In this document: positions 18,731-27,771 of the stretch, piece after piece | Position numbering within the stretch: position 1 is the first letter of the stretch | Layout: each line of letters begins with the position of its first letter | DNA from: Rufibacter sediminis | GTDB taxonomy: Bacteria; Bacteroidota; Bacteroidia; Cytophagales; Hymenobacteraceae | Length of the DNA: 64,000 bases | NCBI RefSeq assembly: GCF_014269285.1 | Contig: NZ_JACOAF010000044.1 | Span: forward strand, 62,001 to 126,000 | Direction: 5' to 3' | The notes under the pieces: model-generated | The model's input: the letters and a program-made list of their open reading frames with translations, nothing else | What the model was told of the DNA's origin: nothing | Database searches by the model: none | Program-made: the position numbers and the translations under genes

Positions 18731-18766
18731 GTTTTAGGTGTGTTTTGGTAAAAACAGGCGCAAAGC
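18731..18766. repeat. Interspersed palindromic repeat, copy 9 (degenerate)
   Basis: GTTTTAGGTGTGTTTT and AAAACAGGCGCAAAGC arms with several mismatches. Confidence 0.5.
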
Positions 18767-19641
18767 GGAAGTGGGCGTAATAAAGTTTGTAAGCGGGTCT
18801 AGCTTTCTGAAGCTTATGTGTGGCATTCAGAGTGCGTGTCTGCTGCGATGCCAGTGTACCTGTGAAAGCCAAGATTCAAGATCAGCCCGGACTAAGCTGG
18901 CAATTCCTGCCAAAGATAGGTAGCGAGACAGCTTATGATCCTAGCACATTGCTTGACTAAGGCTTAACGAACGGCCTGATAGAGATGGCCATGAAGCATG
19001 ATGTAAAGAACTTAGTTCATGTTGCTGCTGGTCTGATAGGCGAAGCGCTTCTCCTTTGTCATGATTCACCTCCGGTATTCTCTTTGGTAGACCAGCTCCG
19101 GGCCTGTGCTTCAAATCAGAACCTATCATTCAGCGTTTCTTCTCTCCCTGGGCGCTTCCGTTCCTAAACGTCCTATCTGGTCAGTAAAATGTTTACCAAT
19201 TGCTCGGGCATCATCCCGCAGTCTGTTTTGCTCCAATTTGAGGGTAAGCTATGATAGAAGTAAAAGTGTGGTTTTGTTCAATTGTCAGACAATAACCTAC
19301 TTGTCTTCCTGGAGTTGCTTGTGCTTCTATAAATGGTTGTAAATAAAATGAGTACAACTGAATAAAAGGAAAGTTTAAGCGCAGTATACAGAATTTAGAT
19401 TAGTGGTTTAGGTCTTTATTATTGTAAAAGTTATAAAAATTGTAGGTGAGATGATTCGATTGGCGAAGGTATGTAATTTAAGCTTTTACAGTTTGCTCTA
19501 TTCTGAGCCAATCTTCGGTAATCACGAGAGAAGAATTCCCTAAGTGTAAGAAAATGTTGATCTAAAAAACCGCGTTTAGAAGCTGTTAAGCCACTTTTTA
19601 TAAAAAAGTTCATTTTTTAATACGTTTTTTTATATAAACAC
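18767..19641. other. Gene-poor AT-rich region, possibly with a decayed gene
   Basis: No full-length gene can be supported here. On the minus strand, between about 19,330 and 19,140, two neighbouring frames carry protein-like stretches one after the other (ATPGRQVGYCLTIEQNHTF, then RDDARAIGKHFTDQIGRLG ending at a stop), as might remain of a gene broken by a frameshift. I do not recognise the family. The last 250 bases are very AT-rich. Confidence 0.35.
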
Positions 19642-19673
19642 TTGCTTTCATCCTAACAGGTGTTCTATATTTG
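19642..19673 (+). promoter_or_regulatory. Bacteroidota-type promoter for the TPR gene
   Basis: TTG at 19642-19644, 21 bases, then TATATTTG at 19666-19673, which matches the Bacteroidota -33/-7 pattern (TTTG, 19-21 bases, TAnnTTTG). It lies 107 bases upstream of the TPR gene start. Confidence 0.6.
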
Positions 19674-19779
19674 TCTCATTCTTCTAATCAATTGAAGTAT
19701 TTCTGTTTAACGGGAAAGCTTTCCTGAGAAGGGGAAGACAGGTGGAGTTTACCATTGATTTTAAAGCGTAAGTAAGAAA

Positions 19780-20418
19780 ATGCGGCGGCTAAGAGTTTTG
19801 ATTGGCATAGTAGTTTTGTTTGGTGCTTCACTGCAGGCTTCGGGATCAACGATGCCGGCGTCTACGAACTCTGTCGCTAAAATCAGGATAAAAGAGCTTA
19901 CCCAACTTATCAAGCAGCAGCCCGGTAATGCCCAGGCGTACGCCGAGCGGGCCGACGCTAAAATGGAAATGCGGGATGTGTACAGCGCCATCAAAGACTA
20001 TTCCATCGCCTTGACCATTGCCTCGGCGACCAATACAGACCACGCAGCTGCCCGGGTGGGCCGGGGCAATGCGTTTCTGGAAGTAGGGGCGTACAGAGAG
20101 GCGTTGAAGGACTTTGAAGCGGTGCTGGCGAAGGATTCCTCCACCGAGGCATTGTACGGAAGGGCCGTGGCGCGGTATTACCTGGACGATTACTTTGGCG
20201 CTATCCGTGACTTAGACGAGGTGGTGGCCGCTGATCCAAGTCATTCAAAAGCGCTTTGCAACCGCGGAATCGTGAAGCTGGAACTGAACCAGCTGGAAGA
20301 TGCCATCGCAGATCTGACACTTTTCCTGGCCCATCACCCAACCCACCCAGAGGCTGCTTACTCGCTGTCGGTGGCAACAAATCGGTTGCAGAAGCGTATT
20401 GGCAAACGAAGCATGTAA
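19780..20418 (+). CDS. Secreted TPR-repeat protein
   Basis: 212-aa protein with an N-terminal signal peptide (hydrophobic residues 5-20) and about four to five tetratricopeptide repeats from residue 40 to the end (for example GNAQAYAERADAKMEMRDVY, EALYGRAVARYYLDDYFGAI, HSKALCNRGIVKLELNQLED). TPR proteins mediate protein-protein contacts; a specific partner is not indicated. A good promoter lies upstream; the small secreted protein at 20517 follows 98 bases later on the same strand and may be co-transcribed. Confidence 0.78.
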   Translation: MRRLRVLIGIVVLFGASLQASGSTMPASTNSVAKIRIKELTQLIKQQPGNAQAYAERADAKMEMRDVYSAIKDYSIALTIASATNTDHAAARVGRGNAFLEVGAYREALKDFEAVLAKDSSTEALYGRAVARYYLDDYFGAIRDLDEVVAADPSHSKALCNRGIVKLELNQLEDAIADLTLFLAHHPTHPEAAYSLSVATNRLQKRIGKRSM

Positions 20419-20516
20419 GCCGGTTGACCACCGCTTGCCTACGCCTTTTGCGGGTGCTTTCACCAAACGAAACAGAAAACAACGACAACTAAATAATACT
20501 CTTAATTCAAACAGTC

Positions 20517-20909
20517 ATGAAAAACGCTCTACTTACTTTTTGCTTCTTATTTGTGTTAGTGATGAACGCGGTTGCTCAGAATGGACCTGCTAACCCAGCG
20601 GTAGAGAAGACCAGCAACTCCGTTACCCGCCTTATGGTACAATCCATCGGTTTAAACGAGAGTGAGTACATTGTGGTGAAATCATTGAACCAGGAGCGGC
20701 TGATGAAAGCGGCGGAGGTAGCCAAAATGTACGGCAACGATGCCGAGATGCGCGATGCCCGCCTGAAAGAGATTGAAGACACCTTTGAAAGCGAACTGTT
20801 CAAAGTGTTGAACAGCCGTCAGGTAGAAGCCTACTCTGAATTCAAAGCCAAGCCAGAAGGCAATTTCCTGTCCATGGTGCAGGAAGTAACCAAAGCCAGC
20901 AAAAACTAA
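20517..20909 (+). CDS. Small secreted helical protein
   Basis: 130 aa with a clear signal peptide (MKNALLTFCFLFVLVMNAVA then QNG). The mature part is nearly all helical and charged (RLKEIEDTFESELFKVLNSR, QVEAYSEFKAKPEG), with a layout that recalls small periplasmic Spy/LTXXQ-like helical proteins, though the defining motif is not clear. Role unknown. Followed by a strong bidirectional terminator. Confidence 0.65.
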   Translation: MKNALLTFCFLFVLVMNAVAQNGPANPAVEKTSNSVTRLMVQSIGLNESEYIVVKSLNQERLMKAAEVAKMYGNDAEMRDARLKEIEDTFESELFKVLNSRQVEAYSEFKAKPEGNFLSMVQEVTKASKN

Positions 20910-20925
20910 GCTTAACGCTTTACAT

Positions 20926-20966
20926 AAAAAAGGGAGGCCTGTTCATAGAGCAGGCCTCCCTTTTTT
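20926..20966. terminator. Bidirectional terminator between convergent genes
   Basis: AAAAAAGGGAGGCCTG (20926-20941) and its exact complement (20951-20966) around a 9-base loop, with A-run on one side and T-run on the other. It serves the secreted protein gene (+) and the RNA methyltransferase gene (-). Confidence 0.88.
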
Positions 20967-21008
20967 ATGGGTGGTTTTGAGAAAGAACCAGAAAACCGGG
21001 CAAAGAAG

Positions 21009-21554
21009 CTAAGCCTGCGGGGCACCCGCCCTGGTTTTGCTGAGCACATCCCACACCACCACGCCCACCGTCACCGAGATGTTGAGCGAGTGTTTGGTGC
21101 CAAACTGCGGAATCTCCAGCACGCCATCGGCCACCTGGATGATCTCCTCCTCCACACCAAACACCTCGTTCCCAAACACGAAGGCGTACTTGGCATCGGC
21201 CGCGGGCCGAAAATCAGACAAAGACGTGCTCCCTTCGGCCTGCTCCACGGCCCACACCTGGTAACCGCTTTTTTTCAGGCCTTCCACGGCCTCCAGCGTG
21301 GACGGCGCATGCACCCATTCCACCGATTCTGTTGCCCCCAGCGCGGTTTTGTGGATCTCCTTGTTGGGCGGCGTGCCCGTGATACCGCACAGGTAGATCT
21401 TCTCCACGGCAAACGCATCGGCGGTCCGGAAGGCGGAGCCCACGTTATGCAGGCTGCGCACGTTGTCCAGAACCAACACCAACGGATTTTTTTGCTTATT
21501 TTTGAAGTCCTCCACCGAATCGCGCTGGAGATCTTCCATGCTGAGTTTTCGCAT
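21009..21554 (-). CDS. SpoU/TrmH-family RNA 2'-O-methyltransferase
   Basis: 181-aa SPOUT-class enzyme that transfers a methyl group from S-adenosylmethionine to a ribose in tRNA or rRNA. Family motifs: motif 1 DNVRSLHNVGSAFRTADAF (about 30-48), motif 2 FVFGNEVFGVEEE, and motif 3 LEIPQFGTKHSLNISVTVGV near the C terminus, which forms the SAM-binding knot. Short, single-domain form without an N-terminal extension; the substrate nucleotide cannot be fixed from sequence. Confidence 0.88.
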   Translation of the reverse strand: MRKLSMEDLQRDSVEDFKNKQKNPLVLVLDNVRSLHNVGSAFRTADAFAVEKIYLCGITGTPPNKEIHKTALGATESVEWVHAPSTLEAVEGLKKSGYQVWAVEQAEGSTSLSDFRPAADAKYAFVFGNEVFGVEEEIIQVADGVLEIPQFGTKHSLNISVTVGVVVWDVLSKTRAGAPQA

Positions 21555-21599
21555 AACAGAAGTGATGAATGATCGGACAACTATATCTTTTCCTTCCTT

Positions 21600-21684
21600 G
21601 TCATCCTAAAAGGATCTTGGTGGCAAACGGCAATGGCGTTTATTAACTGCTTTCCTAGTTCGCCCACAAGATCCTTTCAGGATG
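21600..21684. repeat. 85-bp inverted-repeat element, copy A
   Basis: TCATCCT-AAAAGGATCTTG at the left and CAAGATCCTTTCAGGATG at the right form terminal inverted repeats, with a short centre ending TAGTTCGC. A second copy of nearly the same length lies at 62497-62580. Looks like a MITE or hairpin element; no transposase is linked. It occupies part of the 418-base gap before mutS. Confidence 0.6.
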
Positions 21685-21852
21685 GAAAAATAGATATTTA
21701 AATCTGTCCTGTTACTTAAATCGGAATCGGCCACGGGCCGAAATGTCCGGCAAAGATAGCACATTGCGTGGATAGGTGCGTTTTTGACCTGTTATTGGGA
21801 GATCGGGCTTAAAACACCAGCGCGGAGAGGACCCAGAAAAGAGAGGAAAGCT

Positions 21853-21888
21853 GTTTTAAAGCTGTTTTTACAAAATCGGGCCTGAAAC
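21853..21888. repeat. Interspersed palindromic repeat, copy 10
   Basis: GTTTTAAAGCTGTTTTT and AAAATCGGGCCTGAAAC arms; upstream of mutS. Confidence 0.65.
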
Positions 21889-21972
21889 AAGGCTACAATA
21901 CAAGAGAAGGTTGTGGAGGCTAATTTCAAATTAGCACATCAGCACATTACATAATTAGCACATTATACCGCT

Positions 21973-24597
21973 TTGGCTAAGACAACCGCAGAATTCAGCG
22001 CCACGCCGCTGATGAAACAATACAACGCCATCAAGGCGAAACACCCCGGGGCGCTGTTGCTGTTCAGGGTAGGGGACTTTTACGAGACCTTCGGGGAGGA
22101 TGCCATCAAGGCCAGCAAAATCCTAGGCATCATGCTCACCAAGCGGGGCAACGGCTCGGCGGCGGAGACGGCTTTGGCGGGTTTCCCGCACCATTCCCTG
22201 GACACGTACCTGCCCAAGCTGGTACGAGCCGGGCAGCGCGTGGCCATCTGTGACCAGCTGGAAGACCCCAAAACCGTCAAAGGCATTGTGAAACGCGGGG
22301 TGACCGAGTTGGTGACACCCGGCGTGTCGTTCAATGACCAGGTGCTGGAACAGAAACGAAACAACTACCTGGCCTCGCTGCATTTCGGGAAAAGTCAGCT
22401 GGGCATTGCCCTGCTGGATGCCTCCACCGGCGAGTTTCTGCTGGCCCAGGGCGATGCCGGTTACATGGCCAAGCTGCTCCAGAACTTCAGCCCCGCCGAG
22501 GTGCTGTTCTGCAAAGGCAAGAAAGAATCGTTCTTCCAGACCTTCGGGTCCGATGTCTGCCATTATGCGCTGGACGAGTGGGTGTACAACTATGATTTCG
22601 CGCTGGAGGCCCTCACCAAGCAGTTCAACACCGCCTCGCTCAAAGGGTTCGGGGTGGAGGCTCTCACTGAAGGGATCACCGCCGCCGGGGCCATTCTGCA
22701 TTACTTAGCCGAGACCCAGCACCACGACCTGCGCCACATCTCGGCCCTCGGCCGATTGGAGGAAGACAAATACGTCTGGCTGGATCGTTTCACCGTGCGC
22801 AACCTGGAGTTGATCTACCCGCAACACCCCGAAGGCGTGCCCCTGATTGATGTGCTGGACCATACCATCACGCCCATGGGTGGCCGGTTGCTGCGCAAAT
22901 GGCTCGTGTTGCCCCTGAAAGATGCCGCCCAGATTCGTCGCCGGCTGGATACCGTGGAGGCGCTACAGGGCCGTCCGGAGTTGCTGCAAGACATTCAGCA
23001 TTACCTGAAACAAATCAGTGACCTGGAACGCCTCATCTCCAAAGTGGCGGTGCGCCGGGTAAACCCCAGGGAACTGCTGCAACTGGCGCGCGCGCTGGAA
23101 GCCACGCTGCCCATCAAAGAATTGCTGGCGGTGAGCGGCGTGCCGGCCCTGCAGAAGCTGGCTGACCAACTGCTGCCCTGCGAATCCATCCGGGACGAAA
23201 TCCAGAAAACGCTCAAGCCCGATGCGCCCATGCTCACGAACCAGGGCAACATGGTGCAAACCGGCATTGATCAGGAACTGGACGAGCTGCGGGCTATCGC
23301 CTTCTCGGGGAAAGATTACCTGTTGCAGATTCAGCAGCGCGAGATCCAGAACACGGGTATTACCTCGTTGAAAATCGCGTTCAACAAAGTGTTTGGCTAT
23401 TACCTGGAGGTGACGCACGCGCACAAAGACAAAGTGCCCAGCTCCTGGATGCGGAAGCAGACCTTGGTGAACGCGGAGCGCTACATCACCGAGGAGCTGA
23501 AAACCTACGAAGAGAAGATTCTGCACGCCGAGGACCGGCTGTACGTGATCGAGCAGCGTATTTTCAACGAACTGGTGTTGAGCGCCGCAGAGTTTGTGCC
23601 CCAGATTCAGCAGAATGCCAAAGCCCTGGGTATGCTGGACTGCCTGGCGAACTTCGCGCAGCTGGCCACCCAGAACAACTACGTGAAGCCCGAGGTGGAC
23701 GAAAGCACCATCCTGAATATCACGCAGGGCCGCCACCCGGTCATTGAGAAGCAGTTGCCGCTGGGCGAGCGCTACGTGCCCAATGACATCCGGCTAGACA
23801 ACGAGGACCAGCAGGTCATCATCATCACAGGGCCTAACATGGCCGGTAAAAGTGCCCTGCTGAGGCAAACGGCCTTGATTGTGCTCATGGCCCAGATCGG
23901 CTCCTTTGTACCCGCTGAGGCCGCGCAGATTGGCGTGATTGACAAGATCTTCACCCGCGTGGGCGCCTCAGACAACCTGAGCCGCGGCGAAAGTACGTTC
24001 ATGGTGGAAATGACCGAGACGGCCAGCATCCTGAACAACATCTCGGACCGCAGCTTGGTACTCATGGATGAGATTGGTCGCGGTACCAGCACGTATGACG
24101 GAATTTCCATTGCCTGGGCAATAGTAGAGCACCTGCACAACGCGCCCAAGGGCCGGGCCAAAACGCTTTTCGCCACCCATTACCACGAACTGAACCAGCT
24201 CACCGAGGATTTCCCGCGCGTGCGCAACTACAACGTGAGCGTAAAGGAGAGCAACGGCAAGATTCTGTTCATGCGCAAACTGTTGGAAGGCGGCAGTGCC
24301 CATAGTTTTGGGATTCAGGTGGCGCAAATGGCCGGTATGCCCAATAGTGTTGTGATTAGGGCCAACGAGATCATGCACCACCTGGAGCAGGAGAAAATCG
24401 CCCATCCGCACCAGGAACCGCAGGAGACGCTGAAAAGCCTGCCCAAGCAGCCGTACCAGCTCAGCATGTTTGAACTCAACGACCCGCAGCTGGTGCGCAT
24501 CAAAGAGGTTTTCGAGAAACTGGACATCAATACCATCACTCCGGTAGAAGCGCTCCTGAAACTGAATGAGCTGAAGATGCTGGTGGACAAAAAATAA
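21973..24597 (+). CDS. mutS: DNA mismatch repair protein MutS
   Basis: Mismatch-recognition ATPase of DNA repair. 874 aa with the MutS domain I mismatch-binding segment ([20 protein letters not shown], including the Phe-x-Glu type motif FYETF), connector, core/clamp domains (about 270-590), and the ATPase domain with Walker A GPNMAGKS at residues 620-627, Walker [15 protein letters not shown] and the THYHEL switch. Length matches full MutS1. There is no ATG before the conserved N terminus; TTG at 21973 (Met-Ala-Lys-Thr) is the best start, with ATG at residue 14 as the alternative. Followed by a perfect palindrome that can act as terminator. Confidence 0.96.
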   Translation: MAKTTAEFSATPLMKQYNAIKAKHPGALLLFRVGDFYETFGEDAIKASKILGIMLTKRGNGSAAETALAGFPHHSLDTYLPKLVRAGQRVAICDQLEDPKTVKGIVKRGVTELVTPGVSFNDQVLEQKRNNYLASLHFGKSQLGIALLDASTGEFLLAQGDAGYMAKLLQNFSPAEVLFCKGKKESFFQTFGSDVCHYALDEWVYNYDFALEALTKQFNTASLKGFGVEALTEGITAAGAILHYLAETQHHDLRHISALGRLEEDKYVWLDRFTVRNLELIYPQHPEGVPLIDVLDHTITPMGGRLLRKWLVLPLKDAAQIRRRLDTVEALQGRPELLQDIQHYLKQISDLERLISKVAVRRVNPRELLQLARALEATLPIKELLAVSGVPALQKLADQLLPCESIRDEIQKTLKPDAPMLTNQGNMVQTGIDQELDELRAIAFSGKDYLLQIQQREIQNTGITSLKIAFNKVFGYYLEVTHAHKDKVPSSWMRKQTLVNAERYITEELKTYEEKILHAEDRLYVIEQRIFNELVLSAAEFVPQIQQNAKALGMLDCLANFAQLATQNNYVKPEVDESTILNITQGRHPVIEKQLPLGERYVPNDIRLDNEDQQVIIITGPNMAGKSALLRQTALIVLMAQIGSFVPAEAAQIGVIDKIFTRVGASDNLSRGESTFMVEMTETASILNNISDRSLVLMDEIGRGTSTYDGISIAWAIVEHLHNAPKGRAKTLFATHYHELNQLTEDFPRVRNYNVSVKESNGKILFMRKLLEGGSAHSFGIQVAQMAGMPNSVVIRANEIMHHLEQEKIAHPHQEPQETLKSLPKQPYQLSMFELNDPQLVRIKEVFEKLDINTITPVEALLKLNELKMLVDKK

Positions 24598-24631
24598 GTG
24601 CTGAGTCCTGCATAAGGATTGAAGGTGACAT

Positions 24632-24670
24632 CCGTTTAGGGGCTGTTTTATTAAAACAGCCCCTAAACGG
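24632..24670. repeat. Interspersed palindromic repeat, copy 11 (perfect), after mutS
   Basis: CCGTTTAGGGGCTGTTTTA and its exact complement flank a single T: a 19-base stem 34 bases after the mutS stop, probably ending or stabilising its mRNA. Confidence 0.8.
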
Positions 24671-25029
24671 ATTTCTTTGTGTAGTAGAACTTGTATCTAG
24701 TTGTCAAGAACGTCCCGGATCGGTCTCTCTTGGGCCGGTTTTGTCTGCGGAGTCAATAAGCGAAGCTGTTTTATGGCTCTTTTTTGAAAATCCAGGGGAA
24801 AACTGGCGCGAAATCCTTGGGCTCTGAATGAAAAACTCAGGGCTGAGCGGCCAGAAGAACGGTTCTTTGCCTGTTTTCTAAGCAAATTCAGGAGGTGGAA
24901 GCCCGATGTTTTGAGGCTGTTTTCATGAAAATGGCCCTGAAAGGCGTTGAAGCGTATTTTTCTTGAAAATTTTTCTCCCTGATTTTCAGAAAGATTACGT
25001 TTTTGGGGAGATTTTTTTTGGGTCAGGAC
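24671..25029. other. Intergenic stretch between mutS and the tRNA genes
   Basis: No gene supported. It contains palindromic repeat copy 12 and a further degenerate copy near 24765-24805 (GCTGTTTTATGGCTC / AAATCCAGGGG). Confidence 0.5.
24907..24943. repeat. Interspersed palindromic repeat, copy 12
   Basis: GTTTTGAGGCTGTTTTCA and TGAAAATGGCCCTGAAA arms. Confidence 0.65.
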
Positions 25030-25059
25030 TTGACTTCGTGATTTTTGTGCTTACCTTTG
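25030..25059 (+). promoter_or_regulatory. Promoter of the tRNA genes
   Basis: TTG at 25030-25032, a 19-base spacer, and TACCTTTG at 25052-25059, an exact match to the Bacteroidota -7 pattern TAnnTTTG. It lies 36 bases upstream of the tRNA-Gly 5' end. Confidence 0.75.
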
Positions 25060-25095
25060 TATCACTAATTCAAACAGCGGATTAGAAAACAAAAC

Positions 25096-25168
25096 GCGAA
25101 AGTAGCTCAGTTGGTAGAGCGCGACCTTGCCAAGGTCGAGGTCGCGGGTTCGAACCCCGTCTTTCGCT
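25096..25168 (+). tRNA. tRNA-Gly (anticodon GCC)
   Basis: 73-nt cloverleaf: acceptor GCGAAAG/CTTTCGC, D arm with GGTAGAGC, anticodon stem CGACC/GGTCG with loop TTGCCAA (anticodon GCC at 25129-25131), T arm GCGGG-TTCGAAC-CCCGT. The CCA end is not encoded. All stems pair, one by G-U. Confidence 0.97.
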
Positions 25169-25173
25169 CAAAG

Positions 25174-25205
25174 AGAAAAGACGTTACTCCGGTAACGTCT
25201 TTTCT
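25174..25205 (+). terminator. Hairpin between the two tRNA genes
   Basis: AGAAAAGACGTTAC and GTAACGTCTTTTCT, perfect 14-base arms with a 4-base loop. Could be a terminator of tRNA-Gly or a processing site if both tRNAs share a transcript. Confidence 0.7.
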
Positions 25206-25242
25206 TTATCTGCCTATTTCGTTTCTGCCCAGAAACGAGGTC

Positions 25243-25326
25243 GCCGGGATGGTGGAACTGGTAGACACGCAAGACTTAAAATCTTGTTTCCATTAGGAAG
25301 TGCGGGTTCGATTCCCGCTCCTGGTA
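25243..25326 (+). tRNA. tRNA-Leu (anticodon UAA)
   Basis: 84-nt class II tRNA with a long variable arm. Acceptor GCCGGGA/TCCTGGT (two G-U pairs), anticodon stem CAAGA/TCTTG with loop CTTAAAA (TAA at 25277-25279), T loop TTCGATT. CCA not encoded. No separate promoter seen between it and tRNA-Gly. Confidence 0.96.
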
Positions 25327-25338
25327 CTCATTGTAAAA

Positions 25339-25381
25339 CAAAGGCCCTGTAAGGATAAACTTACAGGGCCTTTGTTATTTT
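25339..25381 (+). terminator. Intrinsic terminator after tRNA-Leu
   Basis: CAAAGGCCCTGTAAG and CTTACAGGGCCTTTG perfect 15-base arms, 6-base loop, then a T-rich tail. Confidence 0.9.
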
Positions 25382-25445
25382 TGGGCATAATTATCCACCC
25401 GTTGGTTGTTCGTGTCTCCGGACATCATGGGCTTTAGCGGTTGTT

Positions 25446-26594
25446 TCAGTAATGGGGCTTTAAAACAGGAGTTATTGCTTTCTGGGCAGGCTCCGGTGCT
25501 GAGGTGCTGGTTTGCCTGAGAAGGCTTTTTGCTATCAGGTAGATGGCGATCAGCCAAAGGAAAATGCCCAGGTAAAGCTTCATCTCTATTTTGTCAGTAG
25601 GAGACAACAGCGTGACGGTTGCGCTTAAGTCAAATGCCTCTTTTCCCCGCATGAACACCAGCAGGATGACAATTCCCGTGCCGACAACTCTGACGCTATG
25701 CAGCTGCAGCCATCTGCTCAGTTTCGCATAGAGCCAGGTAAAGTCTGTAAAGGCGAGATACACCATCACGTTAGCGATAAAGGGGATATTGAGCAAAAAC
25801 GTATTGGTTACATGGAAAATACAAGCCACCAGCAGCCACAGCCGCCAGGCCCGGCGGGAGTGCAGGAGAAACAGCAGCGGCGATAACTCAAACAGTACGG
25901 CGGTATAGTCAAAAATCTCCAGCAAGGCAGGCGGAAAGTAGATGACATAGGGTGCCAAGAGGTAATGCCGGTCCAGGAGGTAATACCCGTCATTAAACCA
26001 GCCCAGAAACCCATTAAGCGCCAAGTCGAAATCGATCCAGTGGATGGCTTTCTCGAAACCGGCCGAAAACATGGCAAAGCAGAGCAAGACGCTGAGCAGA
26101 GACAAGCTTTTGGCGGGCGAATCGACCCGGGAGGGTTTGTCAGGGAAAAGCGCCAGGTGCTTTCCCCAGCCAGAAAAAGCCATGCAGAGCAACAGCGCGT
26201 AAATCAGGATGGAGTGGTCTATTTTCCCGAAGGAGAAGTTAAAGGTAAGGCCCAGGAGGCAGGAGAAGAGAAAGACCAGGGTTGAAGCTCGGGCTTTCAC
26301 GCCCAGCGTGAGGCAGACCAAGCTGAGGAGCACCGTGCAGTCTACCAGAAAAAAGAAGGTGAAGCCCGGGAACCCGTCAAAGAGAGTGGCTAAGCTAAGC
26401 AGAGGAGGGGTGAAGAGGGCCTGCGGGGCTTCTGCGATCCAACTGAAACTGGGAACGTACAGGGCCAGCAGAAACAGGCCCACCAGAACCCGGAAAGCGC
26501 CCAGGCCTTGCGGATTCTCCGGGGTGGTAGAGTGGCAGACCCGCGTCCAAAAGAGGGTGTTTGCTTTATTGATCCAGGCGTAAAGTGTTTTCAT
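25446..26594 (-). CDS. HTTM-like multi-pass membrane protein
   Basis: 382-aa integral membrane protein with roughly nine to ten hydrophobic segments. Features recalling the HTTM (vitamin K-dependent gamma-carboxylase-related) superfamily are the N-terminal FRVLVGLFLLALYVPSFSW followed by LFTPP, and the later HVTNTFLLNIPFIANVMVYL. The carboxylase active-site lysine pattern is not evident, so enzymatic activity is not claimed. Its start overlaps the end of the upstream 180-aa gene by 29 bases, so the two form a coupled pair. Family call is tentative. Confidence 0.6.
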   Translation of the reverse strand: MKTLYAWINKANTLFWTRVCHSTTPENPQGLGAFRVLVGLFLLALYVPSFSWIAEAPQALFTPPLLSLATLFDGFPGFTFFFLVDCTVLLSLVCLTLGVKARASTLVFLFSCLLGLTFNFSFGKIDHSILIYALLLCMAFSGWGKHLALFPDKPSRVDSPAKSLSLLSVLLCFAMFSAGFEKAIHWIDFDLALNGFLGWFNDGYYLLDRHYLLAPYVIYFPPALLEIFDYTAVLFELSPLLFLLHSRRAWRLWLLVACIFHVTNTFLLNIPFIANVMVYLAFTDFTWLYAKLSRWLQLHSVRVVGTGIVILLVFMRGKEAFDLSATVTLLSPTDKIEMKLYLGIFLWLIAIYLIAKSLLRQTSTSAPEPAQKAITPVLKPHY

Positions 26595-27108
26595 AGGTCA
26601 CCTTGTAGTTTAACTTCCGGCCATCTGGAATAGCGATAACTTCTTCCACCTTCACCACCTTCAGGACAGACGCATCAAAGTGCTGTTCTCCCAGTCTGCC
26701 CCTGAGCCAGGCCTTCACCTCCTGCCGGTCTTGCTCGGTGACGTGCTTGGCCCATAAGATGCTCAGGTCTCCCGCCAATGAAGACTGGATTCCGGGCCTA
26801 ATGGTGCCGGCGTCTTCCTTCAGGCCAAACTCTTTGGAAAGGATGGGGCTTAGATACTGGATAGGAATGGGGTAAAGCAGGCGAGCGTTGTCAACCCGGC
26901 TCCACTGGCCCGTTGCATTCCTGCCCAGCACGGTAGTGTAGCTGATCTGGGCGATGTCTGCGCTGGCGTCTACTTTTCCTGAACCAGAAGGCAGCATCAC
27001 CGCCGGATACGGTTCTAAGGCTATCCCGTACTTTGCCCTGAAAAAATAGGGGATCAGAAGTATGCCTAACAGTGATAAGGTGAAGCGTAGGGAGAACATA
27101 CCGGACAT
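26566..27108 (-). CDS. Hypothetical membrane-anchored protein, partner of the HTTM-like protein
   Basis: 180 aa with a single N-terminal hydrophobic segment (about residues 6-24) and a mixed soluble domain rich in strands (SYTTVLGRNATGQWSRVD, VLKVVKVEEVIAIPDGRKLN). Not recognised. The 29-base overlap with the downstream HTTM-like gene argues for a common function; it is probably exported and anchored on the outer face of the inner membrane. Confidence 0.65.
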   Translation of the reverse strand: MSGMFSLRFTLSLLGILLIPYFFRAKYGIALEPYPAVMLPSGSGKVDASADIAQISYTTVLGRNATGQWSRVDNARLLYPIPIQYLSPILSKEFGLKEDAGTIRPGIQSSLAGDLSILWAKHVTEQDRQEVKAWLRGRLGEQHFDASVLKVVKVEEVIAIPDGRKLNYKVTYENTLRLDQ

Positions 27109-27771
27109 CGTTTCTCTTGAAAAGGACAGTAAGCGTGGTGTTCCGCCAGTGAATGCCTGGATTGGGGAGCATGTCAGAAGCTGCTATTTGCAGGAGAGAG
27201 GAGCCGTGGGGTAGTTGAGAAAGGTGCCTGGCTTTAGAATTGCTTCAAGTAGGTGGCTAGTCTGCCCCTCGTGCCTGACGTTTGCTAAAGTAGACGTGTT
27301 CATGCATAGGTAAGAGTTAGTCGGTTCAGCGGGTGTTCTGGGTTTCTGCTCTGTTTTCTGAAAAGGAGCCAGTAAATAGGTAGTGGTAGGTAAGGCGCTT
27401 AGTAGAACAATATTTATAATTTTTATGCAAAAGGCATACACCATTAAGTTATTCGTTGAAATTAAATTTATAAGTTATATTATTTCCATGCAATTATAGG
27501 TATTGAGATTAAAATAACAAAGTTAAATAATTAATCTTGCCACTGTCTGTGAATCAGAGTGATACGTGATTAGTGTCGTGGTTTAAGGCAGAATTCAATC
27601 CAAAATAATCTATTCCGACTGGTTGGCCTGATTGCACCAGCTTTAGTCATGTAAGTAGTCTTAAGGTGCAAGGATGAAGGGTGATGTAGGATTTTATTTA
27701 GAAGATAAAAGGGTGGCTTTTCTAAAGGAGAGGTGAAACGGACCTTGTTGAAGGCGTGGAAGCCCGGAGAG
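27109..27771. other. AT-rich intergenic region
   Basis: About 660 bases between the lipoprotein gene and the HTTM-pair, both on the minus strand. Around 27,400-27,560 it is strongly AT-rich, consistent with the promoter of the HTTM pair. An open frame at 27184-27444 (minus) has no recognisable features and was not called. Confidence 0.5.

Noticed and set aside
20967-21572. 201-codon plus-strand frame opposite the RNA methyltransferase gene
   Set aside because: It covers the whole antisense of a gene with clear SPOUT motifs and translates to a His/Arg-rich sequence without a recognisable domain.
27184-27444. 86-codon minus-strand frame in the AT-rich gap
   Set aside because: No signal, domain or codon bias; the hydrophobic start is explained by local base composition.
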